This document shows, in pieces, positions 17,447-30,134 of a stretch of DNA of 64,000 nucleotides (position 1 is its first letter; the number at the start of each line of letters is the position of its first letter). Under the pieces are notes generated by a model. It saw only the letters and a program-made list of their open reading frames with translations, was not told the DNA's origin and searched no databases. Both the position numbers and the translations under genes were made by a program. This DNA is from Bradyrhizobium diazoefficiens (GTDB lineage: Bacteria; Pseudomonadota; Alphaproteobacteria; Rhizobiales; Xanthobacteraceae), in the NCBI RefSeq assembly GCF_016612535.1, contig NZ_JAENXS010000002.1, positions 1,364,001-1,428,000 on the forward strand, in the 5' to 3' direction.

Positions 17447-17845
17447 ATGCGCCAGTCGCTGCTCGCGTTCACGCGAGTTCTGGCCTCGCTGGCGGCAGCA
17501 ATGACGTTTGGCGCAGGACTTGCTTTCGCCGCCGGCGATCCCGCGGCGGGGGCAGCGGTTTTCGAGCGGGAATGCGCGTTGTGCCACACCATCGCCAAAG
17601 GCGACCCAAATCGCTTCGGACCCAATCTGTTCGGCATTGCCGAGCGCAAGGCCGCCACCGTGCCGGGATACGAGTACTCGCCGGAATTCATCACCATGGC
17701 GATCTGGACCTGGAGCCCCGACGCCATCGCGTCTTTCGCAATTGCCCCTGCTCTCACGATTCCCGGCAACAGGATGTCCATGTTCCAGGGCGTTCCGGAT
17801 TCCGAGCTTGACGATCTCATCGCCTATTTGGCGGCCCAGAAATAG
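17447..17845 (+). CDS. Small class I cytochrome c
   Basis: A 132-residue periplasmic cytochrome. The ATG at 17447 is preferred over a GTG nine bases upstream because the AAGGAG ribosome site is correctly spaced only for the ATG. A signal peptide ends at AFAAGD. One haem site, CALCH, lies near residue 44; the distal methionine is probably in the GNRMSMFQG segment. The fold resembles mitochondrial-type cytochrome c552. The gene is eight bases upstream of the large haem/propeller protein, for which it is the likely electron partner. Confidence 0.85.
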   Translation: MRQSLLAFTRVLASLAAAMTFGAGLAFAAGDPAAGAAVFERECALCHTIAKGDPNRFGPNLFGIAERKAATVPGYEYSPEFITMAIWTWSPDAIASFAIAPALTIPGNRMSMFQGVPDSELDDLIAYLAAQK

Positions 17846-17853
17846 AGGCGCCC

Positions 17854-20091
17854 ATGAGACTGCCGGTAGGGTTGCTCGCAGCCGTCGCTTTCGTTCAATT
17901 GTCCGTGCGGCCGGCATCCGTGTCGGCCCAGGAGACCGCCCAACCGGCTCCCGTCGAGATCGACGCGCATGACATCGGCGGTGCGGTCACAAGTGCGAAC
18001 GGACCAGAAGTCGGCGTGTGGGTGATCGCCGAGACCCGAGATCTCGGGACGCGCTTCGCCAAGATCGTCGTGACGGACGATCTTGGCCGTTTCATAATCC
18101 CCGATCTTCCTGCGGCGCGCTATCAGGTCTGGGTCCGCGGCTATGGTCTTGTCGATTCACCGAAAGTCGACGGTGAGAGAGGGCAGCGGTTGAACCTGGA
18201 GGCGGCGGTCGCACCGGACCGTGCTGCGGCGGCGCAATACTATCCTGCAATCTACTGGTTCTCGCTGCTTAGGACTCCCGGACCGGACAAATTTCCCGGC
18301 ACCGGCCCCAACGGCAATGGCATGCCGCGCGAATTCAAGACCCGCGATCAATGGCTCGACGTCATCAAGACCAATGGCTGCGGCAATTGTCATCAGATCG
18401 GCAATTATGCCACGCGCACAATGCCGCCGGCGTTCGAGCATTTCCAGTCCAGCATCGCCGCGTGGGCGCGCCGCCTGCAATCGGGCCCTGGCGGCACCAC
18501 CATGGTTCGCACCATGGGACGCCTGTTGGCTCCCGACGGCGGCCATCTCGCCGCGCTCGCGGATTGGACCGACCGCGTCAAGGCGGGCGAGCTCCCGAAG
18601 TCCGCGCCGCCGCGGCCGACAGGCATCGAGCGCAATCTTGTCCTCACGGTGCGTGACTGGCTTGATCCAAAGCACTACCTGCACGACCTCGCGGCGACCG
18701 ACAAGCGTCAGCCGACGGTGAATGCGAACGGCCCGCTCTATGGCGCGACCGAACTCTCCAGCAACACGATGCCGGTGCTCGATCCGATCCACAACGTCAA
18801 GAAAGTCATCTCCGTGCCGGTCCGCGAGCGGGAGGACACGCCGAGTTCGGCGCTGGCGAATCCGGTGTTCGCGTCCTCACCTTATTTCGGTCGCGAGCAA
18901 GTGTGGGACAGCCAAGTCAATGCTCATTCGCCGGCGATGGACCAGGAGGGCCGCATCTATTTCACCGCCCAGCTTCGCCCGCCGGCGGAGATCCCCGCCT
19001 ATTGCGGCAAAGGCTCGCCGCTCCGTTCGGCGCAGCTTTATCCGCTGACGACGAAGCCAGAGGGTTTCAATCAGAACTCGCGTCAAGTGACGGTCTACGA
19101 TCCGCGCAGCGAGAAGTTTACGTTCATCGACACCTGCTTCGGCACCCAGCACCTGAACTTTGCCGAAGACGATGCGAACACGCTCTGGTTCAGCAATAAC
19201 ACGCAAGGCAAGAACGCCGTCGTCGGTTGGTTGAATACCAAGAAGTTCTGGGAAACGCGCGATGCGGCGGCGGCGCAGGGCTGGAGCGCGCTCGTGGTCG
19301 ACACCAACGGCAATGGCAGGCGCGATGAAGATTACAACGAGCCTGGCCAGCGGGCCGATCCCGGCAAGGATACCCACATTTCGTTCGGCCTTTATGGCAT
19401 TTCCGCAAGCCCGCTCGACGGCTCGATCTGGGGCTCGAGCCTGCCGCATCCCGGCTACATCGTTCGCATCGATCCCGGAACGAATCCACCCGATACGGCG
19501 CTCGCCGAAGTCTACAAGGTGCCGTTGCCCGGCTACGGTATTCGCGGCATGGACGTTGATCGCAATGGCGTCGTCTGGGTGCCGCTCGACAGCGGGCATA
19601 TCGGCAGCTTCGACCGGCGCAGATGCAAGGGTCCTCTCACCGGCCCGGGAGCCGAAACGGGCGACAAATGTCCCGAAGGCTGGAGCTTCTACCCGCTGCC
19701 GGGCCCGCCGCTGCAGGGCGACACCGGCGCGGCCGAGAACCCGTATTACGCCTGGGTCGATCAGCACAATATCCTCGGGCTGGGGGCGAACATACCGATC
19801 GCTACCGGCAATCAGTCCGATTCCCTGCACGCGCTGGTGGATGGCCGTATCGTCGAGCTGCGAGTGCCCTATCCCATGGGCTTCTTCGCCAAGCAGATCG
19901 ATGGGCGGATCGACGATCCAACCGCGGGATGGAAGGGCCGCGCGCTCTGGGTAACCTCAGGCAATCGCACGCCCGTTCACATCGAAGGCATCGATGCATC
20001 CCATCCGGGCGCGCCGGGAGCAACCGATGATGCGCGGTCGAGCCCGCTGGTGGTGCAATTCCAGCTTCGTCCAAATCCGCTCGCGCACTAG
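17854..20091 (+). CDS. Secreted carboxypeptidase-regulatory-like / mono-haem / beta-propeller protein
   Basis: A 745-residue exported protein. After a signal peptide comes a carboxypeptidase-regulatory-like beta-sandwich (about residues 35-120: DDLGRFIIPDLPAARYQVWV). A haem site CGNCH lies near residue 176. Residues about 300-740 look like a beta-propeller (repeated GxIWGSSLPHPGYIVRIDP, NGVVWVPLDSGHIGSFD, IDGRIDDP). The combination suggests a periplasmic dehydrogenase or sensor that donates to the adjacent cytochrome c. Substrate unknown. The gene is in one operon with the cytochrome. Confidence 0.65.
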   Translation: MRLPVGLLAAVAFVQLSVRPASVSAQETAQPAPVEIDAHDIGGAVTSANGPEVGVWVIAETRDLGTRFAKIVVTDDLGRFIIPDLPAARYQVWVRGYGLVDSPKVDGERGQRLNLEAAVAPDRAAAAQYYPAIYWFSLLRTPGPDKFPGTGPNGNGMPREFKTRDQWLDVIKTNGCGNCHQIGNYATRTMPPAFEHFQSSIAAWARRLQSGPGGTTMVRTMGRLLAPDGGHLAALADWTDRVKAGELPKSAPPRPTGIERNLVLTVRDWLDPKHYLHDLAATDKRQPTVNANGPLYGATELSSNTMPVLDPIHNVKKVISVPVREREDTPSSALANPVFASSPYFGREQVWDSQVNAHSPAMDQEGRIYFTAQLRPPAEIPAYCGKGSPLRSAQLYPLTTKPEGFNQNSRQVTVYDPRSEKFTFIDTCFGTQHLNFAEDDANTLWFSNNTQGKNAVVGWLNTKKFWETRDAAAAQGWSALVVDTNGNGRRDEDYNEPGQRADPGKDTHISFGLYGISASPLDGSIWGSSLPHPGYIVRIDPGTNPPDTALAEVYKVPLPGYGIRGMDVDRNGVVWVPLDSGHIGSFDRRRCKGPLTGPGAETGDKCPEGWSFYPLPGPPLQGDTGAAENPYYAWVDQHNILGLGANIPIATGNQSDSLHALVDGRIVELRVPYPMGFFAKQIDGRIDDPTAGWKGRALWVTSGNRTPVHIEGIDASHPGAPGATDDARSSPLVVQFQLRPNPLAH

Positions 20092-20336
20092 ATGTGAGCC
20101 CAGTCGGCTCTTTGCGAAAAACCGGGTAGGAGGGGGGTCTACGTGCTCGATGAACGTGTGCCGCCGTCGGTCATCGTGTCCCAAAGGTTAAGGCCGAACT
20201 TCTGGATCATCAGCTTCCACAGATCCTCAAAGATCTTCGCTCGCGGTTTTCGCCGCGGTCGTCGCGGCCACGCGAAACATGCTTGGGAGACCATTCAATT
20301 GATCGCGAGCCCGGACCGGGGGCTGTCTCTTCAATA

Positions 20337-20361
20337 GGAACTCGCTTCGTGCTGATGCGTC
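20337..20361 (+). promoter_or_regulatory. Candidate EcfG-type promoter (MDR-oxdC operon)
   Basis: GGAAC (20337-20341), 16 bases, CGTC (20358-20361). The -10 lies only seven bases before the ATG at 20369, so transcription from it would give a nearly leaderless mRNA or the real start is further in. Confidence 0.45.
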
Positions 20362-20368
20362 AGCTGAT

Positions 20369-21304
20369 ATGGCAAAGCTCGTCAAGATCCGATTTCACCA
20401 GTTCGGCGGCAATGACATGCTACGCGTCGACCGGCTCGAACAATCAGGTCCCGACGCGGGCCAGATCCTGGTCTCCGTCCGGGCCGCAAGCGTCAATCCC
20501 GTCGATTTCAAGATAAGGTCGGGCAAATACCCTTCCGTGCGGGAAGACCGCTTGCCCTATACGCCCGGCCGGGACGTCTGCGGAATCGTCACAACATGCG
20601 GCGCGCAGGCGACGCGCTTTCGTGTCGGCGACGAGGTCTTCGGCATGGTTCCTGTGTTCGGCGGCGGCTACGCCCAGCAGGTGGTCCTCGACGAGCGCGG
20701 GGCCGCGCACAAGCCCGCTCGGCTCGATCACGTTCATGCCGCCGCCATTCCGCTGGCAGGACAGACGGCGCATCAGGGCTTGTTCCGACACGGCCAGCTC
20801 AAGGCCGGAGAGACCGTCCTGATCCACGGCGGATCTGGCGGGGTCGGCCATTTCGCGATTCAGTTCGCCAAGGCAAAAGGCGCTCGCGTGCTGACGACGG
20901 TCTCGACGGAACATGTCGAGTTTGCGCGATCGCTCGGGGCTGACGTGGTGATCGACTACAAGACCCAGCGCTTCGAAGAAGTCGCCAAGAATGTCGACAT
21001 GGTGTTCGACCTGATCGACGGCGAGACCCGCGAGCGTTCCTGGGCGCTTCTCAACAAGGGTGGTCGCCTGATCTCCACGTTGACAGCGCCCTCGCAGGAT
21101 CGCGCAAAATCGCTGGGCGTGACGGCCATGCGCTACACCGTCGAGCCCGACGGCGAGGAACTGGCCGAGATCGGGAAGCTCGCCGACAGCAGCAAGCTCA
21201 CGCCGCACATTCAAGCCACGTTCCCGCTCGAGCAGGCAGGACAGGCCCTGGCGACTGTGGAGCGCAGCCATACCGCCGGCAAGGTCGTGCTGACATGCGG
21301 ATGA
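20369..21304 (+). CDS. NADP-dependent zinc-free MDR oxidoreductase (quinone reductase-like)
   Basis: A 311-residue medium-chain reductase of the zeta-crystallin/QOR type. The catalytic GroES-like domain occupies about residues 1-125 ([14 protein letters not shown]), and the NADPH-binding Rossmann domain has [20 protein letters not shown] near residue 153. No structural zinc cysteine cluster is present. It likely reduces quinones or reactive enones. No clear ribosome site precedes the ATG at 20369. It is followed 13 bases later by the bicupin gene and shares its promoter. Confidence 0.83.
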   Translation: MAKLVKIRFHQFGGNDMLRVDRLEQSGPDAGQILVSVRAASVNPVDFKIRSGKYPSVREDRLPYTPGRDVCGIVTTCGAQATRFRVGDEVFGMVPVFGGGYAQQVVLDERGAAHKPARLDHVHAAAIPLAGQTAHQGLFRHGQLKAGETVLIHGGSGGVGHFAIQFAKAKGARVLTTVSTEHVEFARSLGADVVIDYKTQRFEEVAKNVDMVFDLIDGETRERSWALLNKGGRLISTLTAPSQDRAKSLGVTAMRYTVEPDGEELAEIGKLADSSKLTPHIQATFPLEQAGQALATVERSHTAGKVVLTCG

Positions 21305-21317
21305 GCAGGAGCGCCTC

Positions 21318-22523
21318 ATGAATACACCGAACCGCCGATCCCTGCTGGCCGCCGCGGCCGCTCTTGGCGCCACCGCAGCCGCCTCGGCGCAGCCGCGCAA
21401 CGAGCCGGTGATCGGCGACAAGGGCGCGACCATCGTCGGGCCTCGCAACCCGGAGCGGGAGTCGCAAAACCCGGACATCTTACGGCCACCGTCGACCGAC
21501 CATGGCTCGGTGCCGAACCTGCGGTTCTCGTTTGCGGATGCGCATATGAAGATCCGCACCGGCGGCTGGTCGCGCGAGGTCACGCAGCGAGAGCTGGCGG
21601 TTTCGACCACGATGGCCGGCGTGAACATGCGCCTGACCTCGGGCGGCGTCCGCGAGCTGCATTGGCACAAGCAGGCCGAATGGGCCTTCATGCTGGCCGG
21701 CAAGGCCCGCATCACTGCCGTCGACAATGACGGCCATAGTTTCATCGCCGATATCGGCCCCGGCGATCTCTGGTATTTTCCATCAGGCATTCCCCACTCG
21801 ATCCAGGGACTGCCAGACGACGGTTGCGAATTCCTGCTGGCGTTTCCGGACGGCGAGTTCTCCGAGGACAGCACGTTTGCGATCACCGATTTGTTCGCCC
21901 ACAACGATCCCGGCGTGCTGGCGAAGAACCTTGTCATCGATACAACGGCCCTCGGTCAGCTTCCCAAGCAGGAGCGCTTCATCTTTCAGGCCGGGCCGCC
22001 GCCACCGGCTCTCGAGGCAGACGCGGTGCACGACGCGCTCGGCGCCGTACCGCTCGATATGGTGTTCCACCTGACGCAGCAGCCGCCGGCGTCATCGCCA
22101 GGTGGCAACGTCCGCATCGCCGACACCCGCAACTTCAAGATCTCGACGGACGTTGCGGCGGCGCTGGTGGAGGTCAATCCCGGCCACATGCGCGAGCTGC
22201 ACTGGCATCCGAACGCCGACGAATGGCAATATTACATCGCAGGCCAGGCGCGGATGACCGTATTTGCAGCCGAGGCGCGGGCGCGGACATTCGACTACCG
22301 TGCCGGCGACGTCGGTTACGTCCCGATGTCGATGAGCCATTTCATCGAGAACACCGGCGAGGAGCCGCTGCGCTTTCTCGAACTGTTCAAATCGCCGCGC
22401 TTCATGGATGTCTCGCTCGCGCAATGGATGGCGCTGACCCCGCCCGAGCTCGTTGCGGCGCATCTGAACATCGATCGAGCCGTGATCGAGAAACTGCGCA
22501 AGGACAAGCAGCCGGTTGTGTAG
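21318..22523 (+). CDS. oxdC: Oxalate decarboxylase-like bicupin
   Basis: A 401-residue secreted bicupin with a twin-arginine-type leader ([20 protein letters not shown]). Both cupins have manganese ligands: [10 protein letters not shown] (near residue 113) and [11 protein letters not shown] (near residue 294). The lid loop reads SEDST near residue 181, close to the SENST lid of Bacillus OxdC whose glutamate is the proton donor for decarboxylation, so decarboxylase rather than oxidase activity is favoured. It would convert oxalate to formate and CO2 in the periplasm. Operon partner of the MDR gene. Confidence 0.85.
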   Translation: MNTPNRRSLLAAAAALGATAAASAQPRNEPVIGDKGATIVGPRNPERESQNPDILRPPSTDHGSVPNLRFSFADAHMKIRTGGWSREVTQRELAVSTTMAGVNMRLTSGGVRELHWHKQAEWAFMLAGKARITAVDNDGHSFIADIGPGDLWYFPSGIPHSIQGLPDDGCEFLLAFPDGEFSEDSTFAITDLFAHNDPGVLAKNLVIDTTALGQLPKQERFIFQAGPPPPALEADAVHDALGAVPLDMVFHLTQQPPASSPGGNVRIADTRNFKISTDVAAALVEVNPGHMRELHWHPNADEWQYYIAGQARMTVFAAEARARTFDYRAGDVGYVPMSMSHFIENTGEEPLRFLELFKSPRFMDVSLAQWMALTPPELVAAHLNIDRAVIEKLRKDKQPVV

Positions 22524-22880
22524 TCACTTGCGCCAGACGTCCATCAGCTCCTCGGCGGTCACCGGATCGACCTGCCCGTGAAAGCGCGCGCGGTACATCG
22601 TCATGAGGGCATCGTGCCCGACGTCGGACGAGCTGCACAGCGCGTCCTCGACGATGACGACCCTGAAGCCGAGATCGACCGCGCTCAGCACCGTCGAGAG
22701 ACCGCAGATGTCGGTCTCGGCGCCGGTGATGACCATCGTGCCGATCCCCTGCTCGATAAGGAGACTTGCGAGCGCCGGATTGCTGAACGCCGAATAGGCC
22801 GGCTTGTCGGCAAACCGGCGGCATGCCGCGGGCGAGCTCCGGCACGGCTTCAAAGAGCGGGTAACGGATCAGGAGGACTG
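22524..22880 (-). pseudogene. Isochorismatase-family hydrolase remnant
   Basis: The minus strand from about 22830 down encodes the C-terminal half of a cysteine hydrolase: DKPAYSAFSNPALASLL, VITGAETDICGLSTVLSAV (catalytic cysteine region) and VVIVEDALCSSSD. The preceding family segment, YPLFEAVPELARGMPP, is found just upstream but one frame off, so there is a frameshift near 22820. The N-terminal part with the catalytic aspartate is missing, replaced by the start of the divergent SCO gene region. It directly abuts oxdC (stop codons adjacent). Confidence 0.7.
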
Positions 22881-22896
22881 ACGATCCCGACCGGCT

Positions 22897-23802
22897 ATGC
22901 CATTATCGCTTGGAACCATCATCGGGCGCGGATGTTCGTTCCGGGCATCAGAGGAAACCCCGAGGCGCGATTTGCCGGTCCAGCGTTCGCTCGCCACCTC
23001 CACAAGGCGGCCCCGCGCGACAGCCGCGGGATGGATCATCGCGCTCATGGCCTGGGTCGCACTATCGCCGGCACAGGCAGCTCTCACCACTTCGCAGCTC
23101 GAACAGACTACCCTCGCGCCACACGTCAACGCGCAGCTTCCCATGCAGCTGCGTCTCAGCGATGCGAACGATCGCGCGGCACCGCTTGCGAGCTGGCTCG
23201 GGGCCGTCCCGACCGTGTGGATCCTGGCCGACTACACCTGCGAAACGCTGTGCGGGCCGGCGATCTCAATCGTCTCGAACGCGCTGGCCGATACCGGCCT
23301 CAATGCCGGCAAGGATTTTCGGCTCATCGTTGTCGGCTTCGATCCCAAGGACACCGCCGCCCAGGCGCTGGCCATGAAGAATGCGCAGCTGAGCCCAAGG
23401 AACGGACTCTCTGAACACACCGTGTTCCTGAGGACCGCTGCACCGGATGTTGGCGCCTTAACCGACGCATTCGGCGTGCGGCCCGTCTACGATCGCGAGC
23501 ATGACCAATTTGCCCACCCCGCCGCCGCCTTCGTCGTGACGCCTGACGGGCGGATTTCTCGCACGCTCTCGGCCCTTGCGGTCGATGCCGCCAGCCTGCG
23601 GCTTGCGCTGGTCGAGGCGGGCCAAGGTCACGTCGGCGGCTGGAGCGACCAGATTCATCTACTCTGCTACGGCTTTGATCCCGCGAGCGGGACCTATACG
23701 CTCGCCGCGCGGCGGCTGCTGATCGCGACGTCCTCCGTCAGCATCGTCGTCCTTGCCCTGCTGATCGGGCTTCTGTTCCGGCGCGAGCACGCCACCAGAT
23801 AG
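22897..23802 (+). CDS. SCO1/SenC-family copper chaperone-like protein
   Basis: A 301-residue membrane-tethered thioredoxin-fold protein. The metal motif CETLC (near residue 113) matches SCO CxxxC. An N-terminal signal/anchor (WIIALMAWVALSPAQA) and a C-terminal hydrophobic helix (about residues 270-292) flank the domain. SCO proteins load copper into the CuA centre of cytochrome oxidase subunit II, here plausibly coxB at 31290. It is convergent with actF and the two coding regions overlap tail-to-tail by 65 bases. Confidence 0.8.
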   Translation: MPLSLGTIIGRGCSFRASEETPRRDLPVQRSLATSTRRPRATAAGWIIALMAWVALSPAQAALTTSQLEQTTLAPHVNAQLPMQLRLSDANDRAAPLASWLGAVPTVWILADYTCETLCGPAISIVSNALADTGLNAGKDFRLIVVGFDPKDTAAQALAMKNAQLSPRNGLSEHTVFLRTAAPDVGALTDAFGVRPVYDREHDQFAHPAAAFVVTPDGRISRTLSALAVDAASLRLALVEAGQGHVGGWSDQIHLLCYGFDPASGTYTLAARRLLIATSSVSIVVLALLIGLLFRREHATR

Positions 23803-24850
23803 CGCCAAAAGGTTCCCCCTCCTCGGACCGCGTGAGAACCGCATCGAATGCCAGCCAGAAGATCGTGCCGAGGCAGAGCCCGGCCGCAATCAGCATTGCG
23901 CCCGTGATAGCCACGGACAGCCCACGAATTGCCGGCAGGATGAGGATCGCGGCTTCGAGCCAGCGCATCGCCAGCGTCAGTCCGCACAGCGCCAGCAGCC
24001 AATACGGGTCCGATCGCACCCGGCTGCTGAGCAGCGCGCAGAAGGGAAAGACGAACTGCCCGAATGAGAGCGCGGCGAGGACGAACTGCCAGCCGTTCTT
24101 CGATCGCGCCAGATACCAGGTGACCTCCTTGGGGATATTGCCCGACCAGATCACGATGTACTGCATGGCGTGGAGATAGCACCACAGCAGCAGTGCCGAG
24201 AGCAACAGGCCGCTATAGCCGCGGCTCGGGCCGATCTGTCGCATCGACAACAGGCCGGCCGCGATGACGAACGCGGTACCGTTGACCAGCAGGAAGCTGA
24301 GAAAGATCAGACCATAGATCGAGGAGTGAAATTCCGGTTCCAGCGATTCCAGCCAGTCGACCCCGGCGAACGAGACGGTGAGAGTCCACACGATCGATCC
24401 GACCGACGCGGCGCGCACCATGGCCTCGTCGTTGCGCCAGGCGCGCCGGAGCCATTGGGCGAGCGCGATCCAGATCAGGAAATAGAGCGCGGTCCGCAGC
24501 AGGAAGAACCACGGCATGAACCAGCGCGCCTTGAACGGCGGCAATGAGGAGCCGTCCGCGATCGCCGGATAGATCTCCCTTGTGAACAGCAGGATGGGAA
24601 TGAAGGTCAGCGCGACGACGGGCAGGATGCCAGTGGTCGCGACGAAAACCGTGTGCAGCGTCTCGGTCCAGCGCCGGCGTACCAGATAGCTGGTCATGAA
24701 GACGATCAGCGCTCCGATCGGAATGGCGCCCCAGGCGCTCCAGGCGACGAGATAGGCCGCCGTGGTCGACCTGACGTCGATAACGAAGCCGGCGATCAGG
24801 ACCAGACCCGACACCGCCGCCACCCCCCTCCTCGCGCTGCGACTCGTCAT
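23738..24850 (-). CDS. actF: Alternative complex III subunit ActF
   Basis: A 370-residue polytopic quinol-site subunit related to NrfD/PsrC. The start at 24850 overlaps the actE stop by four bases; the longer open frame upstream is not coding. About ten hydrophobic segments are seen (for example ALIVFMTSYLVRRRW, RWFMPWFFLLRTALYFLIW). ActF and ActC are the two paralogous membrane subunits of the complex that oxidises menaquinol or ubiquinol and reduces cytochrome or an oxidase directly. Its 3' end overlaps the convergent SCO gene. Confidence 0.85.
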   Translation of the reverse strand: MTSRSARRGVAAVSGLVLIAGFVIDVRSTTAAYLVAWSAWGAIPIGALIVFMTSYLVRRRWTETLHTVFVATTGILPVVALTFIPILLFTREIYPAIADGSSLPPFKARWFMPWFFLLRTALYFLIWIALAQWLRRAWRNDEAMVRAASVGSIVWTLTVSFAGVDWLESLEPEFHSSIYGLIFLSFLLVNGTAFVIAAGLLSMRQIGPSRGYSGLLLSALLLWCYLHAMQYIVIWSGNIPKEVTWYLARSKNGWQFVLAALSFGQFVFPFCALLSSRVRSDPYWLLALCGLTLAMRWLEAAILILPAIRGLSVAITGAMLIAAGLCLGTIFWLAFDAVLTRSEEGEPFGAIWWRARAGTEARSAGQGRRC

Positions 24851-25377
24851 GGCTGGCTCTCCAGCCTGGCACGTTCGTCCGCCGGTACGTCGTCGAGCGA
24901 AGCCTGACGGCTGAGCTGAAGCGCGCGGATATAGGCAACGATCGCCCAGCGATCTGCTGGCGGCACGCGGGCCGCATAGGAATACATCGCACCATGTCCG
25001 TTGGTGATGACGTCGAAGAAGTATTGATCTTCCGCGCTGCGCAACCGATCGTCGTGATAGCTCGTCGGGCGCGGCATGCCGCGCTGGACGACCATACCGG
25101 TGCCGTCGCCGCCAGCGCCGTGGCACGGCGAGCAGAAAATGCCGAAGCGTTCGCGCCCCCGCGCCAGCAACCCGGCCGACAGCACAGGTTTCGTGTTGCT
25201 TGCCTTCTCCCGCTCCAAATCATCGCGAGCGACCGTGTTTTCCGGCGGCCGCCGCAGCACGCTGCCGCGGAACAGCGGCGCGCGCGAGTATTCGCTGTAG
25301 CGCGGCTGCTCGTCCATGTTCTGGTCACAGCCGGCGAGCAGACCGGCAAGCGCAACGAGGGCCAGCCACCAGTTCAT
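24847..25377 (-). CDS. actE: Alternative complex III mono-haem lipoprotein ActE
   Basis: A 176-residue cytochrome c. The start at 25377 gives a lipoprotein signal with the lipobox LLAGC; the frame continues upstream but overlaps actD. The haem site is CSPCH near residue 81 and a likely axial methionine lies in the GMPRPTSYHD region or later. It is held to the outer face of the membrane and passes electrons onward from ActA/B. It overlaps actD and actF by four bases each. Confidence 0.87.
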   Translation of the reverse strand: MNWWLALVALAGLLAGCDQNMDEQPRYSEYSRAPLFRGSVLRRPPENTVARDDLEREKASNTKPVLSAGLLARGRERFGIFCSPCHGAGGDGTGMVVQRGMPRPTSYHDDRLRSAEDQYFFDVITNGHGAMYSYAARVPPADRWAIVAYIRALQLSRQASLDDVPADERARLESQP

Positions 25378-25904
25378 TCCGGCACGAGCTCCACGGACAG
25401 CGCGCCGATCCCGTTGAGAAAGGCCAGCGTCTCGCTTGCGTCGAACCTGGCGTCCTCCGCGCTCACGCACAGGAAGAAGCGGTCCTTGCTGGCGCGGTGA
25501 AACCGCTCGCCGTTGAACACGGGATAGCTGAGCCGCGGCAGCCAGTTCTGCCACAGCATCCCGAACAGCATGGCGAGCGCGGAGAACAGGATGGTGAGCT
25601 CGAAAGTCACGACCGCGAAGGCCGAGACCGGATAGATCGGACGTCCCCCGACATTGAGCGGGTAGTCGAAATTCGTGAAGAACTGCATGGCGAGCGCGGT
25701 GCCTGCGCCCGCGATGGCGCCGCCGAGCCCGATGAATGAGATAGTCGGCCGCGGAAACCGCGAGATGCGATCCAACCCCTCGACCGGGAACGGCGTGAAG
25801 GCATCGAGATAGCGGTAACCGGCCTCCCTCGCCTTGCGAGTTGCCGCCAGCAGGTCCTCCGGGGTGCTGAATTCCGCCAGTGCGCCATAGAGCTGCTCAG
25901 CCAT
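25374..25904 (-). CDS. actD: Alternative complex III subunit ActD (DUF3341)
   Basis: A 176-residue DUF3341 protein with two central hydrophobic helices (about residues 55-80 and 95-120). The start at 25904 (MAEQLYGALAEF) is preferred over an ATG eight codons upstream because it fits the family N-terminus; either way the gene overlaps actC. In the complex ActD is a two-helix membrane subunit near ActF. Characteristic motifs: YRYLDAFTPFPVEGL and the C-terminal FFLCVSAEDARFD. Confidence 0.87.
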   Translation of the reverse strand: MAEQLYGALAEFSTPEDLLAATRKAREAGYRYLDAFTPFPVEGLDRISRFPRPTISFIGLGGAIAGAGTALAMQFFTNFDYPLNVGGRPIYPVSAFAVVTFELTILFSALAMLFGMLWQNWLPRLSYPVFNGERFHRASKDRFFLCVSAEDARFDASETLAFLNGIGALSVELVPE

Positions 25905-27248
25905 GCTGATGCTCCTCCTTCTCCTCATGGAGAAGCTCCTTGCTCTCGAAGATCGAGATCATGGGAACGAGCCTGATGGCGATGAGGAACGGCACGAGGA
26001 ACAGCCCAATCGTGCCGAAATAAGTCGACCAGTCCCAGAAGGTCGGCGTGAAGTGGCTCCACGACGAGACCAGGAAGTCGCGATAAAGGCTGGTGACCAG
26101 GATCATGTAGCGCTCGAGCCACATTCCGACCACGACGGACGCCGAGATCAAGAGCAGCATCCATCCGCTTCGCCGTACCCTGCGTAGCCATAGCGCCTGC
26201 AGCGGGATGAAGTTGAAGATGACGGCGCCCCAATAGGTCCAGGCGTAGGCGCCGGCGAAACGATCGACCAGCGTCTGTATTTCGTGAGGCTCACCCGAAT
26301 AAATCGCGTCGAACACCTCGAAGACGTAGCCGTACCCCGTCATCAGGCCGGTCGCGAGCAGGACCACCCCCAGCACATCGAGATGATCGTCGGTCACAAG
26401 GTTCTTCAGCCCGAACCAGGAGCGTAGCGACACTGCGATGATAGAGACGACCGCGAAGCCGGAGAAGGCCGCGCCCAGCACAAAGTATGGCGGGAAGATC
26501 GTCGAGTGCCAGCCCGGGATCTGCCCGGCCGCGAACAACAACGACACCTCGCTGTGAACGGAGACGACCAGCGGCACGGCGAGCCCAGCGGTCAAACGGT
26601 ACGCCTGCTGCCAGCGCTGCCAGTGCCTGGCCGACCCGCGCCATCCGAGCGCCGCGACGCCGAAGAAAATCTGCCAGCCGCGCCGCGTTGCGCGATCACG
26701 TGCCGCGGCTAGATCAGGGATCAGACCGGTGTACCAGAAGGCCAGCGAGACCGTCAGATAGGTCAGCACCGCCCAGATGTCCCATTCCAAAGGGCTGCGG
26801 AATTGCGGCCACACGCCCATCGTCGCCGGATAGGGCAACATCCAGTAGACGTACCAGGGCCGGCCGAGATGCAGAATCGGATAGATGCCGGCGCAGACCA
26901 CCGCAAACAGCGTCATGGTCTCGGCGAAACGATTGAGCGAATTCCGCCACTCGCTGCCGGTGAGCAGCAGCAGCGCGGAGATCAGCGTGCCGGCATGGCC
27001 GATGCCGAGCCACCAGACGTAATTGTGGATGGCGAAGGCCCAGTTGACGGGAATGTTGATGCCCCAGATGCCAACGCCGCGCGTGAACAGCTCGACCACC
27101 GAAACTATCAGCAACAACAGCAGCGCGCTCGCGACCGTCATCGCGATCACCCAGCGCCGGTCGGCCGGAAAATGCAGGGGAATGCCAGTGAGCTGCTCGG
27201 CGATGCCGCCCATGCTCTGGCGCGTCGGCAGGATCTCGGATTGCTCGC

Positions 27249-27252
<4 letters not shown>
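25897..27252 (-). CDS. actC: Alternative complex III subunit ActC (NrfD-like)
   Basis: A 451-residue membrane protein with about ten transmembrane segments, member of the NrfD/PsrC family. It is the ActF paralogue that sits under the iron-sulfur subunit and provides a quinol-binding site (INIPVNWAFAIHNYVWWLGIGHAG near residue 48-70 is the family signature, cited as a pattern; ≤20 residues: NWAFAIHNYVWWLGIGHAG). It overlaps actB by four bases. Confidence 0.88.

Positions 27253-30130
<2,878 letters not shown>

Positions 30131-30134
<4 letters not shown>

Noticed and set aside
17287..17917. N-terminal extension of the hemerythrin frame
   Set aside because: It is antisense to the cytochrome c gene, and a ribosome site plus signal peptide fix the start at 17287.
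20092..20368. Coding remnant before the MDR gene
   Set aside because: Short translations such as FEDLWKLMIQKFGLNLWDT on the minus strand are suggestive but match no family I know.
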